From Photorhabdus sp. CRCIA-P01 (GTDB lineage Bacteria > Pseudomonadota > Gammaproteobacteria > Enterobacterales > Enterobacteriaceae): 64,000 bases of DNA. Position 1 is the stretch's first letter. Each line of letters starts with the position of its first letter. The stretch is taken from assembly GCF_003545805.1 (NCBI RefSeq), contig NZ_NMQR01000009.1:1-64000 (forward strand). Reading direction: 5' to 3'. The position numbers were made by a program, and so were the translations under genes. Shown piece by piece: positions 9,334-18,661 of this stretch. The notes under the pieces were generated by a model. The model did not search any database. It was given only the letters and a program-made list of their open reading frames with translations, and was not told the DNA's origin.

Positions 9334-11655
9334 ATGAAGAAAACGCATCGCCTTATATGGCTGATTGTGCTGTTGTTATTTCTGATCCCGGCGGGTTTAT
9401 GGCTGGCGGATAAAGTCTGGCCTTTGCCACTGCGTGAAGTCAAAATGGCGCGTATTGTCGTGAGTGAGGATGGTACGCCACTTTGGCGTTTTGCCGATGA
9501 TGAAGGTGTCTGGCGTTATCCGGTGACATTGGATCAAGTATCACCCGAATATATTCAAGCTTTGCTGACTTATGAAGATCGTTGGTTCTACAAGCACCCA
9601 GGGATTAACCCGATTTCTCTGCTTCGGGCTGCCTGGCAGGATATGCGGGCAGGTAAAATTTTGTCTGGGGGCAGTACTCTGTCGATGCAGGTAGCCCGGT
9701 TGATTGACCCACATTCACGCACTTTAGGCGGGAAGCTGAAACAGATCTGGCGTACTTTGCAGCTTGAATGGCACTATTCAAAAGATGAAATTCTGGAAAT
9801 GTATCTAAACCGTGCGCCGTTTGGAGGCACGTTACAAGGCGTCGGTGCGGCGAGTTGGGCATATTTGGCTAAACCGCCCTCTGAACTCTCTACGGGAGAA
9901 GCGGCTTTACTGGCTGTTTTGCCGCAAGCTCCTAGTCGTTTAAGGCCAGATCGCTATCCTGAACGGGCACGGGCTGCTCGTGATAAGGTGCTGAAACGGT
10001 TGGCACACTATAAAATCTGGCCGGACCGGATGATTGCTGATATTCGGCAAGAAACGTTGTGGTTGGCTCCTCGGCAGGTGCCACGGCTTGCCCCGCTTCT
10101 TGCCAGACGCATGGCGAAAGGCACTCGTCAGGAGATCATCAAAACAACCCTTGATGTGGGATTACAGCGTCAGCTTGAAGATATGGCGGTGAATTGGAAG
10201 TACCAGTTACCAGAAAAAACGTCGATTGGCGTGTTAATCGTTGATCACACCGACATGGCGGTGAAAGCTTATATCGGCTCGTTGGATATGCGGGATGATA
10301 GCCGTTTTGGTCATGTCGATATGATAAGTTCATGGCGTTCGCCGGGATCAACCTTGAAACCATTTCTGTATGCAATGGCGCTGGATGATGGGTTAATTCA
10401 TGGGGAATCACTGTTACAGGATGTGCCTCGCCGCTTTGATTATTATCGCCCAGGAAATTTTGACAGTGGCTTTCATGGGCCGGTCAGTGCCAGTGAGGCA
10501 TTGGTTCGCTCACTGAATTTACCCGCCGTGCAACTGCTTGAAGTCTATGGCGCTAAGCGGTTTACCGCCAATATGCGTAATGTAGGAACAATATTGCGTT
10601 TTCCTCCCGGCAGTGAACCTAACTTATCATTGATTCTTGGTGGCACGGCAACTCGGATGGATCAATTGGTGGCGGCTTACACGGCGTTTGCCCGTCAAGG
10701 GAAGGTTTCCCCCCTGAGATTCACCCCACGACAGAAATTGCGTGATCGGCAACTTTTTTCGCCCGGCGCTGCATGGATAGTGAGGCGGATTATGGCTGGA
10801 GAAGCTCTGCCACAACCTGATGATGTGTTACCGGCACAGGTGCCGTTGGCCTGGAAAACCGGCACCAGCTATGGCTACCGTGATGCTTGGGCTATCGGCT
10901 TAAATGCGCGTTATACCATCGGTGTTTGGGTTGGTCGGCCGGACGGCACGCCGGTTGTTGGGCAGTTCGGCTACGCTACGGCGATTCCCATCATGAATCA
11001 GATTAATAACCTGTTACTCGCCAATATGCGAAATGGGGCTAAACGAATTCCTGTTGATCCACGTCCAGCAAGTGTGAGTCAGGCAATCATCTGTTGGCCG
11101 GGAGGGCAGAGTTTGCCGAAGGGAGAGAATAATTGCCGTCAGCGTCGTCTGAGCTGGATACTGAATAACACTATTCCGCCTACGTTGCCTGCGGTGGGGC
11201 AAGAGGCCATTTCGGGCATCAATGAACAGGTGTGGTTGGATAAAAACGGTTTGCGTGTGGCGCCTGATTGTCCCGGTGCTCAGTCTAAAAATATCGCTTT
11301 ATGGCCGATTACCCTCGAATCATGGTTACCAGCACAAGAGCGACGGGCACAGCGTCTGCCACCGGTTAACCCTCAATGTCCACCGTTGAAATCAGATGAA
11401 GCGCCCTTGTTGATCGTGGGTATTCATCATGGAGATGTATTGAAACGGCTCCCCGGTTTTGACAGCCTTGATTTACGTATTACCACTCAGGGCGGTAGTC
11501 ATGGGCAACAGTGGTGGTTTCTGAATGGAGAACAGGTGATGACCACGGAAAAGAATCAGGGATTTGTTCAGACATTGACTGAACCGGGTAAATATCAACT
11601 TAGTGTTTTGGATTTAGGTGGACAGGTTGATTCCGTCAATTTTACTTTGAAGTAA
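9334..11655 (+). CDS. pbpC: Penicillin-binding protein 1C (glycosyltransferase/transpeptidase)
   Basis: A 773-residue inner-membrane protein with an N-terminal signal anchor (about residues 6-24). The GT51 glycosyltransferase domain shows EDRWFYKHPG with catalytic Glu near residue 81, and GGSTLSMQVARL. The transpeptidase domain shows the SxxK motif STLK (Ser about 339), the SxN motif SLN (about 393) and KTGT (Lys about 508). A C-terminal PBP1C-specific beta domain follows. It polymerises lipid II and may cross-link peptidoglycan, although E. coli PBP1C has weak transpeptidase activity. It sits 56 nt after yfhM; this conserved pairing supports joint action against envelope damage by proteases and lysozyme-like attack. 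Length is typical. Confidence 0.95.
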   Translation: MKKTHRLIWLIVLLLFLIPAGLWLADKVWPLPLREVKMARIVVSEDGTPLWRFADDEGVWRYPVTLDQVSPEYIQALLTYEDRWFYKHPGINPISLLRAAWQDMRAGKILSGGSTLSMQVARLIDPHSRTLGGKLKQIWRTLQLEWHYSKDEILEMYLNRAPFGGTLQGVGAASWAYLAKPPSELSTGEAALLAVLPQAPSRLRPDRYPERARAARDKVLKRLAHYKIWPDRMIADIRQETLWLAPRQVPRLAPLLARRMAKGTRQEIIKTTLDVGLQRQLEDMAVNWKYQLPEKTSIGVLIVDHTDMAVKAYIGSLDMRDDSRFGHVDMISSWRSPGSTLKPFLYAMALDDGLIHGESLLQDVPRRFDYYRPGNFDSGFHGPVSASEALVRSLNLPAVQLLEVYGAKRFTANMRNVGTILRFPPGSEPNLSLILGGTATRMDQLVAAYTAFARQGKVSPLRFTPRQKLRDRQLFSPGAAWIVRRIMAGEALPQPDDVLPAQVPLAWKTGTSYGYRDAWAIGLNARYTIGVWVGRPDGTPVVGQFGYATAIPIMNQINNLLLANMRNGAKRIPVDPRPASVSQAIICWPGGQSLPKGENNCRQRRLSWILNNTIPPTLPAVGQEAISGINEQVWLDKNGLRVAPDCPGAQSKNIALWPITLESWLPAQERRAQRLPPVNPQCPPLKSDEAPLLIVGIHHGDVLKRLPGFDSLDLRITTQGGSHGQQWWFLNGEQVMTTEKNQGFVQTLTEPGKYQLSVLDLGGQVDSVNFTLK

Positions 11656-11736
11656 ACGATTCAGGTAAAAATGTGATTTGTACGAAAAAATGGTAATTTT
11701 CGCTAATAAAAATTTAATGGAATGTTATGTTTTCTG

Positions 11737-11765
11737 TAGGCAACCGCTATTCGTACCCCTATAAT
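11737..11765 (+). promoter_or_regulatory. Putative sigma-70 promoter of ndk
   Basis: A consensus TATAAT at 11760-11765 is preceded at 17-bp spacing by TAGGCA (4 of 6 matches to the -35 consensus). It lies about 110 nt upstream of the ndk start. Confidence 0.45.
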
Positions 11766-11873
11766 CAACGCCGTTTTTATCTCCGCTAAGGTTGCGGAAT
11801 GAGTATTAGCCGATTAACTTATCGGGAAAAATTAAAATTATCAGTTGCTGACAGAAGAACCAAGAGGTTATCC

Positions 11874-12299
11874 ATGACGGTTGAACGTACTTTTTCTATT
11901 ATTAAGCCTAACGCTGTGAAGAAAAATGCCATCGGGGCTATTTATGCTCGTTTTGAAAGCGCCGGGTTTAAAATTATTGCCGCCAAAATGCTTCACCTGA
12001 CCCGTGAACAGGCTGAGGGCTTCTATGCGGAGCACAAAGGCCGCCCTTTCTTTGATGGTCTGGTGGAATTTATGACTTCTGGTCCCATCGTGGTTCAGGT
12101 ATTGGAAGGCGAGAATGCAGTACAGCGTCACCGTGACCTAATGGGGGCAACTAATCCTGATAATGCATTAGCAGGTACTCTGCGTGCCGATTACGCAGAT
12201 AGCTTCACTGAAAATGCGGTTCACGGCTCTGATGCGGTTGAATCTGCAAACCGTGAAATTGCCTATTTCTTCACGGAAGATGAAATTTGCCCACGTTAA
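11874..12299 (+). CDS. ndk: Nucleoside diphosphate kinase
   Basis: A 141-residue cytosolic enzyme that transfers the gamma-phosphate of ATP to NDPs through a phospho-histidine and so balances NTP and dNTP pools. The catalytic His117 lies in [12 protein letters not shown], the family signature, and the N-terminus [15 protein letters not shown] is typical. The open frame extends 75 nt upstream, but ATG 11874 is chosen because AGAGGT precedes it and the length then matches the usual 141-143 residues. The gene order pbpC-ndk-rlmN is conserved in enterobacteria. It appears monocistronic: a promoter-like sequence lies upstream and a strong terminator follows. Confidence 0.97.
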   Translation: MTVERTFSIIKPNAVKKNAIGAIYARFESAGFKIIAAKMLHLTREQAEGFYAEHKGRPFFDGLVEFMTSGPIVVQVLEGENAVQRHRDLMGATNPDNALAGTLRADYADSFTENAVHGSDAVESANREIAYFFTEDEICPR

Positions 12300-12349
12300 T
12301 TGATTTGCCGTTACCCGTAGCATCATTGCATTAAAGTTTGTACAATGCG

Positions 12350-12390
12350 GCGCCCCGTTGTTAATTCAACGGGGCGCTTATTATTTGTTA
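12350..12390 (+). terminator. Rho-independent terminator of ndk
   Basis: Perfect 11-bp GC-rich stem GCGCCCCGTTG / CAACGGGGCGC with a 6-nt loop, followed by TTATTATTTGTT. Confidence 0.9.
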
Positions 12391-12481
12391 CTATACTAAA
12401 CTGATAGTGACCTGAATTGAAACTTCGCGTTGAGTTCATTAACGCAGAGCCGAAAGTGTTACAACGAGGCGATATAAAAAG

Positions 12482-13660
12482 ATGTCCCAACCAAATACCG
12501 CGGCACAATTTGCTGCTTCTGTCGTGTCCGAAACTCCAGAAAAGAAAGGCGGTAAAATTAACCTGCTTGATCTGAATCGCAAGCAAATGCGCCAGTTTTT
12601 CATTGATATGGGAGAAAAACCATTCCGTGCTGATCAGGTGATGAAGTGGATGTATCACTATTGCTATGACGATTTTGAGCAGATGACGGATATCAATAAA
12701 ACCCTGCGGGCAAAATTGCAGCAAGTGGCGGAGATCCGCGCACCTGAAGTAGCAGAAGAGCAACGTTCGGCCGATGGTACGATTAAATGGGCGATCACTG
12801 TTGGCGATCAGCAGGTTGAAACGGTTTATATCCCGGAAGATGATCGCGCAACTTTGTGTGTCTCTTCTCAGGTAGGCTGTGCACTGGAATGTAAATTCTG
12901 TTCTACCGCTCAACAAGGGTTTAACCGTAATTTGCGGGTTTCTGAAATTATTGGTCAGGTTTGGCGTGCCGCGAAAATTATTGGCTCACTGAAATCCAGT
13001 GGTCGCCGCCCGATTACCAATGTGGTGATGATGGGGATGGGAGAACCGCTACTTAATCTGAATAATGTGGTGCCGGCCATGGAAATTATGATGGATGATT
13101 TTGGCTTTGGTCTGTCGAAACGCCGCGTGACATTGTCCACATCTGGTGTGGTGCCAGCACTGGATAAGCTTGGCGATATGATTGATGTTGCTTTGGCAAT
13201 ATCCCTGCATGCACCGACAGATAATGTGCGGGATGATATTGTTCCTATCAATCGTAAGTATAATATCGAGCAGTTCCTTGCAGGTGTGCGCCGCTATTTG
13301 ACTAAATCTAATGCCAATCAGGGGCGTGTAACCGTGGAATATGTCATGCTGGATCATATTAATGACAGCGTGGAACAGGCACATCAATTAGCTGAATGCT
13401 TGAAAGACACACCGAGTAAGATCAATTTGATCCCGTGGAACCCGTTTCCGGGGGCGCCATATGGTCGCAGTTCCAATAGCCGGATTGATCGCTTTGCGAA
13501 AGTGTTGATGGGATATGGTTTCACCACTATTGTCCGCAAGACTCGCGGTGATGATATTGATGCCGCATGTGGTCAGCTTGCCGGTGATGTGATTGATCGT
13601 ACTAAACGTACATTGAAAAAACGTCAGGCCGGTGAACCTATTCAGATAAGAACAGTCTGA
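12482..13660 (+). CDS. rlmN: Dual-specificity 23S rRNA/tRNA A2503/A37 methyltransferase
   Basis: A 392-residue radical-SAM enzyme that adds a methyl group to C2 of adenine 2503 in 23S rRNA and A37 of some tRNAs, affecting translational fidelity. The 4Fe-4S motif CALECKFC holds Cys133, Cys137 and Cys140. The glycine-rich segment GMGEPLLN binds SAM, and a cysteine near the C-terminus (DAACGQLAG) corresponds to the residue that forms the covalent methyl intermediate. The start at 12482 follows ACGAGG at a slightly long spacing and gives the expected length. The following genes pilF-rodZ-ispG-hisS match the enterobacterial order. Confidence 0.97.
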   Translation: MSQPNTAAQFAASVVSETPEKKGGKINLLDLNRKQMRQFFIDMGEKPFRADQVMKWMYHYCYDDFEQMTDINKTLRAKLQQVAEIRAPEVAEEQRSADGTIKWAITVGDQQVETVYIPEDDRATLCVSSQVGCALECKFCSTAQQGFNRNLRVSEIIGQVWRAAKIIGSLKSSGRRPITNVVMMGMGEPLLNLNNVVPAMEIMMDDFGFGLSKRRVTLSTSGVVPALDKLGDMIDVALAISLHAPTDNVRDDIVPINRKYNIEQFLAGVRRYLTKSNANQGRVTVEYVMLDHINDSVEQAHQLAECLKDTPSKINLIPWNPFPGAPYGRSSNSRIDRFAKVLMGYGFTTIVRKTRGDDIDAACGQLAGDVIDRTKRTLKKRQAGEPIQIRTV

Positions 13661-13739
13661 ATGGGAATGTTGGTATGTCCTGTCATGCAGTAAGTGAAAT
13701 GATTGTTACAATTGCATATCTTTGGTCGGTGGGGATGGA

Positions 13740-14165
13740 ATGATAAGGAAATCGTTATCGGGAATGATGGTTGTTGCCGTGGTGGTTGCTATGTTGTTGG
13801 CAGGATGTTCCAATCAACCAACAAACGGCAATCAACAGCGAAAAGTCGCGGCGGAAACCCGGATTCAACTGGGAATGGCCTATCTGGCTAAAGGTAATTT
13901 ACCTGCCGCCAGATATCACTTTGATAAGGTTTTACTGGCAAAGCCAGACCATTATCAGGCTCAATTAGGTATGGCGTTGTATGAGCAATATTCTGGTCGG
14001 CCGGAAGCTGCCCGTCAACGTTACAAAATGGCGATGCAGTATGCGCCAGGAAATGATACGGTATTGTATCATTACAGCGTTTTTCTCTGTGAGCAGGGGC
14101 AGTATGAAGAAGTCAAAACTCTGTTTACTGGGAGCCATGCTGACAGGCGTGTTTGTTATCAGTGA
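13740..14165 (+). pseudogene. pilF: Truncated type IV pilus biogenesis lipoprotein PilF/PilW (TPR protein)
   Basis: The frame from ATG 13740 (preceded by GGGGATGG) encodes a lipoprotein signal ending LLAGC and two to three tetratricopeptide-like repeats (RIQLGMAYLAKGNLPAARYH and LGMALYEQYSGRPEAA). It ends at 141 residues after the block YHYSVFLCEQGQYEEVKTLF, where full-length PilF/PilW proteins continue to about 250 residues. Only about 115 nt remain before rodZ, so the missing 100 residues have been deleted rather than shifted out of frame. PilF normally helps assemble the outer-membrane secretin of type IV pili. Position between rlmN and rodZ is the usual one. It may still give a short TPR lipoprotein, but I read it as decaying. 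Confidence 0.72.
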
Positions 14166-14285
14166 TTTGCCGCTAGTAAAATAGCAAATCTATTTCGCCG
14201 CGCAGGCCATTGTGTAATTTAACGATTATAGCAAGGCGCCAGCGCGAAGTTTTTCACAACCTGAAAGTACCGCGTCTTCTTGCTA

Positions 14286-15299
14286 ATGAATACTGAAACG
14301 ACTCCAGAACAAGCTCATTTAACCGCAGGTCAGCTCCTGCGTCAGGCTCGTGAACAGCACGGGCTAACCCAGCAGACTGTAGCTGATCGCTTGTGTTTAA
14401 AACTTTCTACTATCCGTGATATTGAAGAGGACAATATTCCAGCCACCATGGTACCGACTTTCCTGCGTGGTTATGTTCGCTCTTATGCTAAGTTGGTACA
14501 AATTCCAGAAGCAGAGATTCTGGCAATTTTGGATAAGCATACCCCGGCAAAAACAGCGAAAGTTTCACCGATGCAGAGTTTTTCATTGGGTAAAAAACGT
14601 AAAAAACGCGAAAGTTGGTTGATGTGGATTACGTGGTTGATTATTTTAGCCGTAATTAGTTTGACGGGAGCATGGTGGTGGCAAAACCACATAGCTCAAC
14701 AGAAGGAATTGATTTCGATGGCTGATCATTCCGCGGCTCAGATTGCTCAGAAGAAAGCCAGTTCAGAGAATTTGTCCACTGAAAGTCATAATCAGGTGGC
14801 GCAGTTACCGACCCGCGAGCAGGCCGCAAGTGAGCCATCATCATCTGCCGCTGTAACCGAAAATGCAGTGGCAGCGAATAATACTGGTGATCATCATAAG
14901 GAAGTGGCTCAATCTGCGGTATCAACTCAAAATCAAGTGGTGAAAACACCGGAAACTCAGCCACAGACTCAGACTGCTCCGTTGCCAACCAATAAAGGGA
15001 CAGCTCAAGTACCGAGTGTGTCTGAAAATAATTCAGCGGCAGTCGCTGACAGTAATAAGCTGATGATGAATTTTAAAGCATCCTGTTGGTTACAAATTGT
15101 TGATGCAAAAGGGAAAAAATTATTTAGTGGAACTAAACATAAGGGTGATCATCTGAGTCTCTCTGGCTCATTACCTTATGAATTAACTATCGGTGCTCCG
15201 GCTGTTGTGGATGTACAGTTCCGGGGGCAAGTTGTTGATTTAAGCCGCTTTATTAAAGAGAGTCGTATTGCGCGTCTTAAAGTTCCAGCAGCACAATAA
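14286..15299 (+). CDS. rodZ: Cytoskeletal protein RodZ
   Basis: A 337-residue bitopic membrane protein that links MreB filaments to the elongasome and sets rod shape. An N-terminal Cro/C1-type helix-turn-helix (LLRQAREQHGLTQQTVADRL, then LKLSTIRDIEEDN) binds MreB. A basic stretch GKKRKKRES precedes one transmembrane segment (about residues 112-130). A periplasmic Gln/Ser/Thr-rich linker follows, then the C-terminal DUF4115 beta domain beginning near MNFKASCWLQIVDAKGK. A TTG at 14280 could also initiate, but ATG 14286 gives the usual N-terminus. It is followed by ispG, the conserved order. Confidence 0.95.
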   Translation: MNTETTPEQAHLTAGQLLRQAREQHGLTQQTVADRLCLKLSTIRDIEEDNIPATMVPTFLRGYVRSYAKLVQIPEAEILAILDKHTPAKTAKVSPMQSFSLGKKRKKRESWLMWITWLIILAVISLTGAWWWQNHIAQQKELISMADHSAAQIAQKKASSENLSTESHNQVAQLPTREQAASEPSSSAAVTENAVAANNTGDHHKEVAQSAVSTQNQVVKTPETQPQTQTAPLPTNKGTAQVPSVSENNSAAVADSNKLMMNFKASCWLQIVDAKGKKLFSGTKHKGDHLSLSGSLPYELTIGAPAVVDVQFRGQVVDLSRFIKESRIARLKVPAAQ

Positions 15300-15370
15300 A
15301 AGCCCTGTTACAGTAGGGCATGGTTGTAGTTTTATCAGTAAACACATGGAAGTATGGGAGAAACACCAGT

Positions 15371-16492
15371 ATGCATAATGAATCGCCGATAAAAAGACGC
15401 AAATCTACGCGTATTTATGTAGGCAATGTGCCAGTCGGGGATGGTGCACCCATTTCGGTGCAGTCAATGACAAACGCACGTACTACAGATGTGGAAGCGA
15501 CTGTTAAACAGATTAAATCGCTTGAGCGTGTTGGCGTTGATATTGTTCGCGTATCAATACCAACGATGGATGCTGCGGAAGCATTTAAGTTGATTAAGCA
15601 GCAAGCGAGTGTTCCTTTGGTTGCAGATATCCATTTTGATTACCGTATCGCGCTTAAAGTTGCAGAGTATGGTGTCGATTGTCTGCGGATTAACCCTGGT
15701 AATATCGGTAATGAAGCGCGTATCCGTGAGGTCGTGGCTTCTGCCCGTGATAAAAATATCCCAATCCGTATTGGTGTGAATGGCGGATCATTGGAAAAGG
15801 ATCTTCAAGAGAAATACGGTGAGCCCACGCCAGAAGCGCTGGTGGAATCGGCTATGCGCCATGTGGATATTCTTGACAGACTTAATTTCGACCAGTTTAA
15901 GATCAGTGTAAAAGCCTCAGATGTCTTTCTGGCGGTTGGTGCCTATCGCCTGTTGGCTCAGAAGATTGATCAGCCATTGCATCTTGGTATTACTGAGGCG
16001 GGTGGTGCCCGTGCAGGCTCTGTAAAGTCTGCCATTGGTTTGGGTATCCTCCTGTCAGAAGGTATCGGTGATACTTTGCGTATTTCTTTGGCTGCTGATC
16101 CTGTCGAAGAAGTGAAAGTGGGTTTCGACATTCTGAAAGCATTACGTATTCGTTCCCGTGGTATAAATTTTATCGCTTGTCCAACTTGTTCCCGTCAGGA
16201 ATTTGATGTTATTGGCACAGTTAATGCCTTGGAACAGCGTCTGGAAGATTTACTTACACCGATGGATGTTTCTATTATTGGTTGCGTGGTTAACGGACCC
16301 GGTGAGGCGGAGGTTTCTACTTTGGGTGTCACCGGCGCCAGAACGAAAAGTGGCTTTTATGAAGATGGTGTACGGCAGAAAGTGCGTCTCGATAATGCTG
16401 ATATGATCGATCAGCTTGAGGCTAAGATCCGTGCCAAGGCATCAATGCTCGATGAAAATAAGCGCATTGGCATAAGTCAACTGGACAAATAA
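15371..16492 (+). CDS. ispG: 4-hydroxy-3-methylbut-2-en-1-yl diphosphate synthase (flavodoxin)
   Basis: A 373-residue 4Fe-4S enzyme of the MEP isoprenoid pathway that converts MEcPP to HMBPP. The N-terminal TIM barrel starts [14 protein letters not shown]. The cluster-binding cysteines lie in [10 protein letters not shown] and [13 protein letters not shown]. The reading frame is open further upstream, but ATG 15371 gives the conserved N-terminus [18 protein letters not shown] and the normal length. It follows rodZ by 71 nt, with a weak hairpin (GCCCT/AGGGC) in the gap. Confidence 0.97.
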   Translation: MHNESPIKRRKSTRIYVGNVPVGDGAPISVQSMTNARTTDVEATVKQIKSLERVGVDIVRVSIPTMDAAEAFKLIKQQASVPLVADIHFDYRIALKVAEYGVDCLRINPGNIGNEARIREVVASARDKNIPIRIGVNGGSLEKDLQEKYGEPTPEALVESAMRHVDILDRLNFDQFKISVKASDVFLAVGAYRLLAQKIDQPLHLGITEAGGARAGSVKSAIGLGILLSEGIGDTLRISLAADPVEEVKVGFDILKALRIRSRGINFIACPTCSRQEFDVIGTVNALEQRLEDLLTPMDVSIIGCVVNGPGEAEVSTLGVTGARTKSGFYEDGVRQKVRLDNADMIDQLEAKIRAKASMLDENKRIGISQLDK

Positions 16493-16503
16493 TGTATCTG
16501 ATA

Positions 16504-16540
16504 CTGGCTCATCGTTATGATGAGCCAGCGTTGTTTTGTT
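16504..16540 (+). terminator. Terminator after ispG
   Basis: Perfect 10-bp stem CTGGCTCATC / GATGAGCCAG with a 5-nt loop, followed by CGTTGTTTTGTTTG. It separates ispG from hisS. Confidence 0.85.
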
Positions 16541-16570
16541 TGTTAATTGAAGCTCGTCGGTATTCGCTTC

Positions 16571-16697
16571 TATACCTTATGGATTTCAAGATGCATCGCG
16601 ACGGCAAGGGAGCGAAGCCCCGGGAGCATAGGTAACTATGTGACCGGGGTGAGCGAGTGCAGCCAACAAAGAGGCAACTTGAAAGATAACGGGTATA
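16571..16697 (+). repeat. ERIC element, copy 3
   Basis: A 127-bp ERIC element (TATACC ... GGGTATA) almost identical to copy 2. It ends 40 nt before the hisS start and so lies in the hisS promoter/leader region. Confidence 0.93.
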
Positions 16698-16737
16698 TAA
16701 TCAACATCATTTTTGAATCATTAACTAGAGATAAGAC

Positions 16738-18015
16738 GTGGCAAAAAATATCCAAGCTATTCGAGGCATGAATGACTACTTGCCGGCAGATACGGTTATC
16801 TGGCAGCGTATCGAAACTATTTTGAAACGGGTACTGGCGGGTTATGGTTATAGTGAGATCCGCACACCGATTGTAGAGCAGACCCCGTTATTTAAACGAG
16901 CTATTGGGGAAGTCACTGATGTGGTTGAAAAGGAGATGTATACCTTTGATGATCGCAATGGTGAAAGTGTGACCCTACGCCCTGAAAATACCGCCGGTTG
17001 TGTGCGTGCCGGTATTGAACATGGTCTGCTGTACAATCAGGAACAGCGCGTATGGTATTTAGGGCCAATGTTCCGTTATGAGCGTCCACAAAAAGGCCGT
17101 TACCGCCAATTTTATCAGTTAGGTGCTGAAGTTTTTGGTCTTCAGGGGCCTGATATTGATGCCGAGCTTATTTTATTGACTGCTCGCTGGTGGCGTGAGC
17201 TCGGTATTTTTGAGCATGTGACGCTTGAATTGAATTCCATTGGTTCGTTGGCGGCACGCGCCAATTATCGTGAAGCGTTGGTGGCTTTTCTTGAACAGCA
17301 TAAAGATAAGCTGGATGAAGATTGCAAACGCCGTATGTACAGCAATCCATTACGTGTTTTGGATTCAAAAAATCCCGACGTTCAGCAACTGCTTAATGAT
17401 GCGCCGGAACTGTTTGATTATCTTGATGCCGAATCAAAGGAACATTTTGATAGCCTGTGCGCACTTCTTGATGGGGCAGGTATCAAATATCGGATTAATC
17501 AGCGTTTGGTTCGTGGCTTGGATTATTATAACCGCACGGTATTTGAATGGGTGACAACGGCGCTCGGGGCTCAAGGGACGGTCTGTGCCGGTGGTCGGTA
17601 CGATGGGCTGGTTGAGCAACTGGGGGGCCGAACAACGCCTGCTGTGGGTTTTGCCATGGGGATGGAGCGTCTGGTTTTGCTGGTGCAAGAAATGAATCCG
17701 ACATTTGTCGCGGAGCGGTCAGTAGCCGATGTTTATCTCGCTTCTTTTGGTGAAGGTAGTCAGCAAGCGGCATTGATTTTGTCTGAACAGGTACGTGATA
17801 CGTTGCCCCAATTGCGTTTAATGACGAACCACGGTGGTGGTAACTTTAAGAAGCAACTGGGGCGTGCGGATAAACAAGGCGCCAAAATTGCACTGATCCT
17901 CGGTGAGGATGAAGTTCGTTCTGGTCAAGTAGCCATTAAAGATTTACGTACAGGTGAACAACAAACGTTGCCGCAAAGCGAAATTGCTGCTCGTTTGGTT
18001 GAACTGTTAGGTTAA
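16738..18015 (+). CDS. hisS: Histidyl-tRNA synthetase
   Basis: A 425-residue class II aminoacyl-tRNA synthetase charging tRNA-His. Motif 2 is [15 protein letters not shown], the histidine-binding signature LVRGLDYYN follows, and motif 3 is [12 protein letters not shown]. An anticodon-binding domain occupies roughly the last 90 residues. The start is GTG 16738 (then [15 protein letters not shown]), preceded by AGAG; no in-frame ATG gives the conserved N-terminus. It is followed by yfgM, 11 nt away, the usual arrangement. Confidence 0.97.
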   Translation: MAKNIQAIRGMNDYLPADTVIWQRIETILKRVLAGYGYSEIRTPIVEQTPLFKRAIGEVTDVVEKEMYTFDDRNGESVTLRPENTAGCVRAGIEHGLLYNQEQRVWYLGPMFRYERPQKGRYRQFYQLGAEVFGLQGPDIDAELILLTARWWRELGIFEHVTLELNSIGSLAARANYREALVAFLEQHKDKLDEDCKRRMYSNPLRVLDSKNPDVQQLLNDAPELFDYLDAESKEHFDSLCALLDGAGIKYRINQRLVRGLDYYNRTVFEWVTTALGAQGTVCAGGRYDGLVEQLGGRTTPAVGFAMGMERLVLLVQEMNPTFVAERSVADVYLASFGEGSQQAALILSEQVRDTLPQLRLMTNHGGGNFKKQLGRADKQGAKIALILGEDEVRSGQVAIKDLRTGEQQTLPQSEIAARLVELLG

Positions 18016-18026
18016 GGAGAGACTCT

Positions 18027-18647
18027 GTGGAAGTCTATACCAATGAAAACGAACAAGTAGACACGATCCGTCGCTTTTTTGCCAATAATGGTAAAGCCTT
18101 GGTTTTTGGGCTGGTGTTGGGTGCCGGGGCGTTGATTGGCTGGCGCTACTGGCAATCTCATCAGACAAATCAGTTGCAGGAAAGTGCGGAAGCTTTTGAA
18201 CGGGTAGATCAAGGTTTAATTGCCAGTACAAAAGAGGGTCATGTTGCGGCTGAAAAATTTGCCAGTGAAACTAATAACAGCTATGGCGTGATGACGCATA
18301 TGCATTTGGCTCAACTTGCTGTTGAAAAGAATGAGTTAACTAAAGCAGATCAGTTTTTATCTGCGGCTGCCGGTCAGGCAAAAAATGAGGATTTGCAGGC
18401 TCTGGTGAATATTCGTCTAGCCAGGGTCCAATTGGCGGAAGATAAAGCGGATGCCGCGCTGAAAGCATTGGAACAGGTCAAAGGTTCCGGTTGGGTTGCC
18501 GTCGCAGAGGATATTCGCGGTGATGCACTGTTGAAAAAAGGTGATATTGCCGGTGCCCGCGCAGCGTATACCAAAGGTTTGAGCTCAAATTCACCACAGG
18601 CGATCAAATCGATGTTAAATCTTAAATTGAATAACTTATCCAGCTAA
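18027..18647 (+). CDS. yfgM: Ancillary SecYEG translocon subunit YfgM
   Basis: A 206-residue membrane protein with an N-terminal cytoplasmic tail, one transmembrane segment (about residues 23-40, ALVFGLVLGAGALIGW) and a periplasmic TPR-like domain. In E. coli, YfgM associates with PpiD at the SecYEG translocon and helps trafficking of periplasmic and outer-membrane proteins; it also affects RcsB stability. The start is GTG 18027, 7 nt after a strong AAGGAG. It sits between hisS and bamB in the conserved order, with gaps of 11 and 14 nt, consistent with co-transcription. Confidence 0.95.
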   Translation: MEVYTNENEQVDTIRRFFANNGKALVFGLVLGAGALIGWRYWQSHQTNQLQESAEAFERVDQGLIASTKEGHVAAEKFASETNNSYGVMTHMHLAQLAVEKNELTKADQFLSAAAGQAKNEDLQALVNIRLARVQLAEDKADAALKALEQVKGSGWVAVAEDIRGDALLKKGDIAGARAAYTKGLSSNSPQAIKSMLNLKLNNLSS

Positions 18648-18661
18648 GGGGAATTCTTTCA

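Noticed and set aside
14104-14184. 26-codon signal-peptide-like frame
   Set aside because: Overlaps the pilF reading frame and has no separate Shine-Dalgarno; kept only as a curiosity in the findings.
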